Below are positions 1 through 5,511 of a DNA stretch of 11,478 bases, piece after piece. The notes beneath the pieces are model-generated. The model was not told the origin of the DNA. It worked only from the letters and a program-made list of their open reading frames with translations, and did not search any database. The translations under genes were made by a program, and so were the position numbers. Each line of letters begins with the position of its first letter. The stretch's first letter is position 1. The stretch is from Pseudomonadota bacterium (GTDB lineage Bacteria > Pseudomonadota > Gammaproteobacteria > Arenicellales > Poriferihabitantaceae), in the NCBI GenBank assembly GCA_024226105.1, contig JAAELZ010000776.1, positions 1 through 11,478 on the forward strand. The letters are read 5' to 3'.

Positions 1-351
1 ATATTGAGGCTTCAGGATGAATTGTGTTTTGTATTGTTCGATTATTCGGGTGATCGAGCGGTGCAAGAATTTGAACAGAAAGTAAGCGGCGCTTATGTAA
101 GCGACCAGTCGGATAGCTGGGTTCAGCTTCGGTTGTCCGGCGAGAAATCCCGGGAAGCCCTGGCACGTATTTGTGCAATTGATTTGCACCCTGCCGTTTT
201 TAAACCGGGCTCGGTGACACGTACCTCGATGGAGCATATGGGCGCTATTATTATTTGTGAAGCAAAGGACGAATACACCCTGATGGCGCTTCGCTCCTAT
301 GCGGATTCATTCCTGCATGCGATACAGGTCTCCATTGAAAATATACTCTAA
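1..351 (+). CDS. soxG: Sarcosine oxidase gamma subunit (SoxG/MgdD-like), 5' end outside the window
   Basis: This is the C-terminal part of the gamma subunit of a heterotetrameric sarcosine oxidase, or of the homologous N-methylglutamate dehydrogenase. These cytoplasmic flavoenzymes oxidatively remove an N-methyl group and release it as formaldehyde or methylene-tetrahydrofolate. The frame is open to base 1, so the TTG at base 4 is probably internal. About 116 codons are visible, while the family is usually near 190-200 residues. The recognisable part is the conserved 'DLHP..F..G...RT' segment in the middle, followed by the closing 'LRSYADSFLHAI' helix that ends the fold. The catalytic subunits (alpha, beta, delta) should lie just upstream, outside the window. 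A formaldehyde source fits the frmA, frmB and gfa genes further on. Sequence alone cannot separate SoxG from MgdD here. Confidence 0.8.
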   Translation: MLRLQDELCFVLFDYSGDRAVQEFEQKVSGAYVSDQSDSWVQLRLSGEKSREALARICAIDLHPAVFKPGSVTRTSMEHMGAIIICEAKDEYTLMALRSYADSFLHAIQVSIENIL

Positions 352-402
352 GCCGTATTTGTCGGGCATCAACGTAGGGCCTGCCTTGATAATTTCCCCC
401 GG

Positions 403-484
403 GTCATTGCGAGCGCAGCGCGGCAATCTAAATAGTCATCAAAGCTCTGTAGTTCGCAGATTTACCAGGCTCCTTGCGATCACC
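403..484. repeat. REP/MITE-like imperfect palindrome between soxG and the amidotransferase gene
   Basis: The left arm (403-430) contains an internal hairpin: ATTGC (406-410) pairs with GCAAT (423-427), and GCGC pairs with GCGC inside. The region at 458-483 looks like a degenerate inverted copy of the same arm. It begins with AGATT (the complement of the left arm's end) and finishes with TTGCGATCAC, which resembles the reverse complement of the start. About 27 bases separate the arms. Short GC-rich elements of the 'gtcattgcgagcg' type are common between genes in many Gram-negative genomes. The left arm is clear and the right arm is a judgement. Whether it is a terminator, a processing site or a passive repeat cannot be told from one copy. 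Confidence 0.5.
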
Positions 485-537
485 CGGTATTCCCTCTTTA
501 TTTCAACGAAAACCCGCTCAATCCGAGTTTCCCCGGC

Positions 538-1338
538 ATGAGCGCTGTCTTAATCGTCGAAAGTGATACCCCGGCACTCATTCAATATGCCAAAGATAAT
601 GGCTTAGCGACCTCGGCACAAATCTACACCCTGGCGTTAAGGTATTTTATTCCGGATATGGAGCTAAGAGTGGCCGCACCGTATCAGAGCCCATTGAAGG
701 AGCAGGATTACGCAGCTGTAAACGGTGTCGTATTTACCGGCTCAGCCGTCAACTGGTCAGCTTCTGCACCTGAAGCAGCACCATTACGCCAGGCCATGAA
801 TACTGTATTTGAGATGGGGTTTCCCGTTTTGGGTTCCTGCAATGGTATGCAGTTAGCCGCGGCGGTACTCGGTGGTAAAACAGGTGCTTCCCCAAACGGG
901 TTTGAAGTGGGAATAGCGCAAAATATACACCTGACCGAGGCCGGGAAGACCCACCCGATGATGGCCGGGCGCGACAATGTATATTCAGCGCCTACGGTTC
1001 ATCGTGATGAAGTACAGGAACTGCCGGAGCATGCCGTACTGATGGCGTACAATGAGCACTGCCCGGTTCAGGCATTTAGCTATGAACACGGCGGCGTCAA
1101 TTTCCGGGGAATGCAATACCATCCCGAAATGCGTGCAAAACATCTGAGTGATATCGTGCGCACAGGCGCGGGCATATTTACTGAATACCAGGGCATGGCA
1201 GAAGACCTGTTGCTTGCTGAAACGGATGAGGCTACGGCGCTCAAGCTTGGAAGTTCAGTGCAGGCACTGAGCGCTGAGAGCAGAAAGTTGGAAATACACA
1301 ATTGGTTGCGATTTCTTAAAAACCGAGACGCCGGGTAG
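538..1338 (+). CDS. Class I glutamine amidotransferase-like protein (GMP-synthase-type GATase domain)
   Basis: A 266-residue cytoplasmic protein with the triad class I glutamine amidotransferase fold. This domain hydrolyses glutamine, or a related gamma-glutamyl amide, through a Cys-His-Glu triad. The nucleophile elbow is 'GSCNGMQ' with Cys101. The second motif is 'QYHPEM' with His195 and Glu197. An oxyanion-loop-like 'FTGSAVNW' lies at 66-73. All three catalytic residues are present, so it should be active. There is no synthetase domain, so it is a stand-alone GATase1-like enzyme and its partner or substrate is unknown. It follows soxG by 186 bases, with a repeat between, so it may or may not be cotranscribed. 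Activity on gamma-glutamyl-methylamine compounds would suit the neighbourhood but is only a guess. The ATG has no clear ribosome-binding site, so the start is less certain than the fold. Confidence 0.8.
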   Translation: MSAVLIVESDTPALIQYAKDNGLATSAQIYTLALRYFIPDMELRVAAPYQSPLKEQDYAAVNGVVFTGSAVNWSASAPEAAPLRQAMNTVFEMGFPVLGSCNGMQLAAAVLGGKTGASPNGFEVGIAQNIHLTEAGKTHPMMAGRDNVYSAPTVHRDEVQELPEHAVLMAYNEHCPVQAFSYEHGGVNFRGMQYHPEMRAKHLSDIVRTGAGIFTEYQGMAEDLLLAETDEATALKLGSSVQALSAESRKLEIHNWLRFLKNRDAG

Positions 1339-1531
1339 TTATGTCTTGCACTTGAATCAGACGGCCTGTTCCAGCTGTCCAAAAGGTTCTGATCACGTAC
1401 ACTTTGATCCATAATAATCTGATAACTTACAATTTACTCGATCTATCATGTATGGCCCCCTTTGCTTTTTTAACTGCATTATGGCTAATATCAGGCCTTC
1501 GTGACCCGAAATATTGGTAGGTTAGTTATTA

Positions 1532-2356
1532 ATGAAAATAGTGAGCTACAATATTCTAACGGGAGGTATATTTCGATGCGGAGATAGAAGGGAAGCGATT
1601 CTTAAGACCTTAAAGGAAATTAATCGTCAGAAAATGGATGGAAGGGTTTACCCCATTGATATTCTGGCTCTACAGGAAGCGAATGGATTTGACTCTGAAA
1701 ATAAAGAGTTTATGCAGCAGATTGCAATGGAACTTGATTTTGATCATGCCGTTGTTTCAAAAACGGTGAAATGGGAAGGGGACGGGTTGCGGTATAACAC
1801 GGCAATCTATTCCCGGTATCCACTAAAGGAAGTGCATGATTTTTATCCGCAGCTAAGTGTTGCAGGATTATGCGTTGCGATTGACAGCGAAGAATTCGGT
1901 CGCGTCGGAATTCTAAGCCAGCATTTATATGTTGATTCGAATGTATCAGGTGAAGATCAAAGATTGCAGGAACTGGATATCACCTTGTCTTTTATGAAGC
2001 GCTTTGACAGACAAATAATTATGGGAGATTTCAATTCCATCAGTAAAAACGACAATTACGTGATTCAGGAGATGGACGACGTGGTTGAAAAACGCTTTGA
2101 TGTGCTTGCCAGGTGTGAACAACTCGGTTATACGGATTCAACAGGAGATTATCTGTCAAAAGATAAACCAACCCTGGAACAACTGAGGACCTATCCCAGT
2201 CCCACCAATGATAATGCTGCGTTCAAAAAACCAGTTCGAATTGACTATATTTTGTTGAAGAATTTGTCGGCCAATCTTAAGGCAGCAGGGATTGTTCGCT
2301 CCAATGCGGCGGATGCAAGTTCTGACCACTATCCTGTTTGGGCAATTCTTAAATAA
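1532..2356 (+). CDS. Endonuclease/exonuclease/phosphatase (EEP) family metal-dependent hydrolase
   Basis: A 274-residue protein with the full set of EEP-superfamily (DNase I/exonuclease III-like) active-site positions. These are Asn7 in 'SYNIL', Glu49 in 'LQEANG' (metal binding), His131, Asp166 and Asn168 in 'GDFNS', Asp238 in 'RIDYIL', and the terminal pair Asp265-His266 in 'SSDHYPV'. Members cleave phosphodiester or phosphomonoester bonds in nucleic acids, lipids or small molecules, and the sequence does not reveal which. No signal peptide is visible. The ATG at 1532 places the SYN motif at the usual extreme N terminus, which supports this start. A weak AGG lies about 10 bases upstream. Three sample lines in this gene have about 33-43% G+C, against about 55% in sampled lines of frmA and the ATPase, so it may have been acquired. 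No functional link to the C1 genes is apparent. Confidence 0.8.
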   Translation: MKIVSYNILTGGIFRCGDRREAILKTLKEINRQKMDGRVYPIDILALQEANGFDSENKEFMQQIAMELDFDHAVVSKTVKWEGDGLRYNTAIYSRYPLKEVHDFYPQLSVAGLCVAIDSEEFGRVGILSQHLYVDSNVSGEDQRLQELDITLSFMKRFDRQIIMGDFNSISKNDNYVIQEMDDVVEKRFDVLARCEQLGYTDSTGDYLSKDKPTLEQLRTYPSPTNDNAAFKKPVRIDYILLKNLSANLKAAGIVRSNAADASSDHYPVWAILK

Positions 2357-2384
2357 GATAAGAAACTACGGGGCCAGCTTATGA

Positions 2385-2410
2385 CGTATAACCTTGTACG
2401 GCGTTTTTTT
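2385..2410 (+). terminator. Possible weak terminator after the EEP gene
   Basis: A short CGTA/TACG inverted repeat (2385-2388 with 2397-2400) is followed by GCG and a run of seven T (2404-2410). It is in the right place to end the EEP transcript, but the stem is only four base pairs, so the call rests mainly on the T run. Confidence 0.3.
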
Positions 2411-2444
2411 ATGGCAAAAACAGGCATGAATCAGTCGAAGTCGA

Positions 2445-2473
2445 TTGACAGATATGAACATTCATTCTATTAT
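2445..2473 (+). promoter_or_regulatory. frmA promoter: TTGACA and TATTAT boxes with 17-base spacing
   Basis: A consensus -35 box TTGACA (2445-2450) and a -10 box TATTAT (2468-2473) are separated by exactly 17 bases. Transcription should begin near 2480, giving a leader of about 67 bases before the frmA ATG. The spacer holds the ATGAA-N2-TTCAT palindrome, so a protein bound there would block RNA polymerase. Confidence 0.8.
2454..2465 (+). promoter_or_regulatory. Palindromic operator candidate ATGAA-CA-TTCAT in the frmA promoter
   Basis: Two perfect 5-base arms, ATGAA (2454-2458) and TTCAT (2461-2465), flank CA. The site lies wholly between the -35 and -10 boxes of frmA, a classic repressor position. 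The same palindrome with TA at the centre, followed by the same bases through the TATTAT box, occurs on the minus strand upstream of gfa (10754-10743). Confidence 0.65.
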
Positions 2474-2495
2474 TTGTCGCTGTAATACTATCTGA

Positions 2496-2523
2496 ATCTA
2501 CAGGCCATCAAACGGCCTTAGAT
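2496..2523 (+). promoter_or_regulatory. Hairpin in the frmA 5' leader
   Basis: ATCTA (2496-2500) and AGGCC (2502-2506) pair with GGCCT (2514-2518) and TAGAT (2519-2523). This gives a 10-bp stem with one bulged C and a seven-base loop. It ends 10 bases before the GAGGG ribosome-binding site (2534-2538) and has no following T run, so it is not an obvious terminator. It could stabilise the mRNA or modulate initiation. Confidence 0.45.
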
Positions 2524-2546
2524 AACAACAACTGAGGGAATTATTT

Positions 2547-3656
2547 ATGGAAACTCGAGCAGCAGTCGCCTACCAGGCCGGTAAACCACTTGTTATTGAA
2601 ACCGTCCATCTGGATGGCCCGCGAGATGGGGAAGTGGTTGTAGAGATTAAGGCTACTGGCATTTGCCATACCGATGAGTTCACCAAATCAGGCGCTGACC
2701 CTGAAGGTTTGTTTCCGGCCATATTAGGCCACGAGGGGGCGGGTGTGGTGGTTGATGTAGGCAAGGGTGTTACCAGCCTGAAAAAGGGCGATCATGTTAT
2801 TCCCCTGTACACCCCTGAGTGTCGGCAGTGTGAGTACTGTACCAGTGGTAAAACCAATTTGTGCCAGGCAATTAGAGAAACGCAGGGGCAAGGGGTTATG
2901 CCTGATGGAAGCAGCCGTTTTTCGATTGGTAATGATCGAATTTTCCACTATATGGGAACGTCTACTTTCTCAAATTACACTGTTTTGCCCGAAATCGCGC
3001 TCGCCAAAGTACGAAAGGACGCGCCATTTGAGTCTATCTGCTATATAGGCTGCGGGGTAACAACGGGTATCGGTGCCGTTATTAATACGGCTAAAGTAAA
3101 GCCGGGTGACAATGTAGTGGTATTTGGGCTTGGTGGAATCGGCCTGAACGTGATTCAGGGAGCCAGGTTAGCAGGCGCAGACATGATCGTCGGGGTGGAT
3201 ATCAACCCGGCCAGACGGGAAATGGCCGAAAAATTCGGTATGACCCATTTCGCCAATCCCGAAGAAATCGAAGAAGACCTGGTGCCTTATCTCGTAGGCC
3301 TGACTAAAGGTGGCGCGGATTACAGTTTTGAGTGTGTGGGCAATACCACCCTGATGAGACAGGCCCTTGAGTGTTGTCATAAAGGCTGGGGAGAATCGAT
3401 CATCATCGGTGTCGCAGGCGCCGGTCAGGAAATCAGCACCCGCCCCTTTCAACTGGTGACGGGCCGGGTCTGGAAGGGAACGGCATTTGGTGGCGCGCGT
3501 GGGCGTACGGATGTCCCCAAAATAGTTGACTGGTATATGGACGGGAAAATCAATATTGATGATTTGATTACCCACACCATGCCACTTGAAAAAATTAATG
3601 ATGCCTTTGATTTAATGCACTCCGGCGAATCGATTCGTTCTGTGGTTACCTTTTAG
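2547..3656 (+). CDS. frmA: S-(hydroxymethyl)glutathione dehydrogenase / class III alcohol dehydrogenase (GSNO reductase)
   Basis: A 369-residue, full-length zinc-dependent class III alcohol dehydrogenase. It oxidises S-hydroxymethylglutathione, the formaldehyde-glutathione adduct, to S-formylglutathione with NAD+. The family also reduces S-nitrosoglutathione with NADH, a link to nitric oxide. Visible features are catalytic-zinc ligands Cys40 ('GICHTDE'), His62-Glu63 ('GHEGAG') and Cys169 ('YIGCGVTTG'), and structural-zinc cysteines 92, 95, 98 and 106. A Rossmann 'GLGGIG' (194-199) is followed by Asp218 in 'GVDINPAR', as expected for NAD(H). The start is supported by GAGGG eight bases upstream of the ATG. 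The gene is first in a tight unit with frmB, starts from a strong promoter, and is probably controlled at the palindrome inside that promoter. The family and main reaction are secure; the nitrosoglutathione role is family knowledge. Confidence 0.95.
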   Translation: METRAAVAYQAGKPLVIETVHLDGPRDGEVVVEIKATGICHTDEFTKSGADPEGLFPAILGHEGAGVVVDVGKGVTSLKKGDHVIPLYTPECRQCEYCTSGKTNLCQAIRETQGQGVMPDGSSRFSIGNDRIFHYMGTSTFSNYTVLPEIALAKVRKDAPFESICYIGCGVTTGIGAVINTAKVKPGDNVVVFGLGGIGLNVIQGARLAGADMIVGVDINPARREMAEKFGMTHFANPEEIEEDLVPYLVGLTKGGADYSFECVGNTTLMRQALECCHKGWGESIIIGVAGAGQEISTRPFQLVTGRVWKGTAFGGARGRTDVPKIVDWYMDGKINIDDLITHTMPLEKINDAFDLMHSGESIRSVVTF

Positions 3657-3658
3657 CG

Positions 3659-4495
3659 ATGCGCACAATTAGCGAGCAACGTTGCTTTGGTGGCGTTCAG
3701 GGCATTTACGAACACGATTCTGATGTTACGAAAACCGCAATGCGCTTTGCGGTTTTTACCCCACCTCAGGCAGGAACGGGCAAATCTCCGGTTGTGTGGT
3801 TCCTGTCAGGATTGACCTGCACGGAGGAAAATTTCACCGTTAAAGCGGGCGCACAGCGTAAAGCAGCAGAGTTGGGGTTGACACTTATTGCTCCCGATAC
3901 CAGCCCGCGCGGGGCGGGTATAGGTGGAGAAGATGATGATTACGATCTGGGTACCGGGGCAGGTTTTTATGTTGACGCCACGCAGCCTCCCTGGAACTCG
4001 CACTATCAGATGTACAGTTACGTCACGCAGGAATTGCCCGAGCTCATTTTTAATCAATTTAGTGCCGACAAACACAGGCAGGGCATTATGGGGCATTCCA
4101 TGGGAGGCCACGGAGCGTTAACCATCGCGTTAAAGAACCCGGATGTATATCATTCGGTATCTGCTTTTTCTCCAATATGTGCGCCCAGTCATTGTCCCTG
4201 GGGTGAGAAGGCCCTGAGTGCTTACATCGGTGAAAGCAAAACAAACTGGGCACAATGGGATGCTAACGAACTGGTTTTATCAGGCCGGAAAACACATAGC
4301 GAGATACTGATTGACCAGGGGCAGGCTGACAATTTCCTGGCCGAACAGCTCCATCCCCAACTATTTCAGGAATCCTGCCAGAAAATGGCGCAGCCATTGT
4401 CGCTAAGATTCCATGCGGCTTATGATCACAGTTACTTTTTTATCGCTTCGTTTATTGACGATCATCTGATACATCACGCCAGGCTGCTTCGTTAG
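3659..4495 (+). CDS. frmB: S-formylglutathione hydrolase
   Basis: A 278-residue serine hydrolase of the esterase D/FrmB/FghA family, the usual full length. It hydrolyses S-formylglutathione to formate and glutathione, the step after FrmA. The alpha/beta-hydrolase triad is visible: Ser147 in the elbow 'GHSMGG', Asp224 in 'GQADNFL' and His257 in 'YDHSYFF'. The family signature 'WFLSGLTCTEENF' lies near 47-59, with 'SPRGAG' at 82-87 and 'GAGFYVDAT' at 100-108. The ATG begins two bases after the frmA stop, so the genes are cotranscribed and translation is probably coupled; no strong ribosome-binding site is seen. With Gfa, encoded elsewhere in the window, FrmA and FrmB complete the glutathione route from formaldehyde to formate. 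Confidence 0.95.
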   Translation: MRTISEQRCFGGVQGIYEHDSDVTKTAMRFAVFTPPQAGTGKSPVVWFLSGLTCTEENFTVKAGAQRKAAELGLTLIAPDTSPRGAGIGGEDDDYDLGTGAGFYVDATQPPWNSHYQMYSYVTQELPELIFNQFSADKHRQGIMGHSMGGHGALTIALKNPDVYHSVSAFSPICAPSHCPWGEKALSAYIGESKTNWAQWDANELVLSGRKTHSEILIDQGQADNFLAEQLHPQLFQESCQKMAQPLSLRFHAAYDHSYFFIASFIDDHLIHHARLLR

Positions 4496-4586
4496 AACGG
4501 AAGTTATTCCAGTGACAAGTTCCTCCGTAAATCAAAACAACACCAGAGCATCCGGCTTTTGGCGGTACTCATGCGGGGAAGTGGGC

Positions 4587-4592
4587 TATAAT
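4587..4592 (+). promoter_or_regulatory. -10 box (TATAAT) upstream of the TetR-family gene
   Basis: A perfect TATAAT lies 51 bases before the regulator's ATG, so the gene probably has its own promoter as well as read-through from frmAB. No good -35 hexamer is found at 16-18 bases. A small TGTC-N6-GACA inverted repeat (4592-4605) overlaps the expected transcription start and could be an autoregulatory site, but it is short. Confidence 0.5.
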
Positions 4593-4643
4593 GTCTGGCA
4601 CGACAAATTCTGTCACTTGAAAACCGGAATCAGGCTAACTTAG

Positions 4644-5279
4644 ATGCCATACCTTTCACGCCCGGAACCCGATCCGATGCCAATGGACTGCCGTATCCTG
4701 AGCGCAGCGATTAAGCTATTTGTTAACCAGGGGTACCACAATGTCTCTGTACACGACATACAAAAACAGGCCAACGTCAGCATCGGTTCGATCTATAAAC
4801 ATTTTGGCGGCAAGGAAGGTATCGCCCGAGCTCTACACAGTCGCCTGCTGGAGGAGATGAACCAAATGGTTGATTCGGTGATTGATCAGAACCTTTCAGC
4901 GATTGAACAATGTAACCGTATTATCGAATTGCTTTTCGAATACACTGAAACCCGCACCGAAATCATCGCATTTGTATTGAACGCCAGGCACACCGAGTTC
5001 ATTACCGGCGAACCACCGATTTGTACGGCGGAACCCTTCCAGAAAATCCGCAACATAGTGCAAAAAGGCATGGATAGCGGTGAAATTCAGACTTACAACT
5101 GCTGGGTATCAGCTTCAGTGATATTTGGGGGCGCATTCCGTATGATCTATATGCGGCTGGAAGGTCTCATAGACCGGCCTTTACCCGAGTTCTACGAGGA
5201 AATCGTAGCGGCGACCTGGAAAACTATGGAAGTTCCGATTGAGCCCACCCACCTGCAAAAACTTGCATCCAAAGAATAA
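4644..5279 (+). CDS. TetR/AcrR-family transcriptional regulator
   Basis: A 211-residue protein with an N-terminal TetR DNA-binding domain at about residues 15-62. The helix-turn-helix is 'VHDIQKQANVSIGSIYKHF' (36-54), including the typical Gly-Ser-Ile-Tyr-x-His-Phe ending. The rest is a divergent helical ligand-binding and dimerisation domain whose effector cannot be predicted. TetR proteins are dimers that bind palindromes and usually repress neighbours until a small ligand releases them. The gene lies 148 bases after frmB on the same strand, so the formaldehyde genes are natural targets. The ATGAA-N2-TTCAT palindromes at frmA and gfa are candidate operators. No copy of that palindrome is seen before this gene itself, which weakens the link. 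Methionines at positions 12 and 14 are alternative starts; none has a clear ribosome-binding site. Confidence 0.85.
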   Translation: MPYLSRPEPDPMPMDCRILSAAIKLFVNQGYHNVSVHDIQKQANVSIGSIYKHFGGKEGIARALHSRLLEEMNQMVDSVIDQNLSAIEQCNRIIELLFEYTETRTEIIAFVLNARHTEFITGEPPICTAEPFQKIRNIVQKGMDSGEIQTYNCWVSASVIFGGAFRMIYMRLEGLIDRPLPEFYEEIVAATWKTMEVPIEPTHLQKLASKE

Positions 5280-5511
5280 AAGCCCGATTCAATTATAGTC
5301 TCCTGGCAACCCTTATAGCGCTACGCCACCTTTCTTTTCAAACCGCATCCAGGAGCCTGTCGGACTTAGCATGTTTCGAACACAAAACTAGACCGAATAA
5401 TTCATGAATATAACGCGCTCTCATATGCCTATTGATAGTACAGCAGATTTTGTTCCATTGACAGTACACAAATGGTCGTAGAAAACCACCGTTTTAGATT
5501 GCGATAGCCGT
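5280..5511. other. Intergenic region before the copper ATPase gene
   Basis: This 232-base AT-rich stretch contains a perfect 10-base palindrome, ATTCATGAAT (5400-5409). It also has a TTGACA (5458-5463), but no convincing -10 box lies 16-18 bases downstream. No CueR-type dyad or terminator with a T run was found. The ATPase promoter is probably here but cannot be fixed. Confidence 0.3.

Noticed and set aside
299..541. An 80-codon plus-strand frame spanning the end of soxG, the repeat and the spacer
   Set aside because: It starts inside soxG in another frame, runs through the palindromic repeat and has no protein-like composition.
3168..3575. A 135-codon minus-strand open frame inside frmA
   Set aside because: It is antisense to a fully conserved dehydrogenase and shows no motif or ribosome-binding site; it is a shadow frame.
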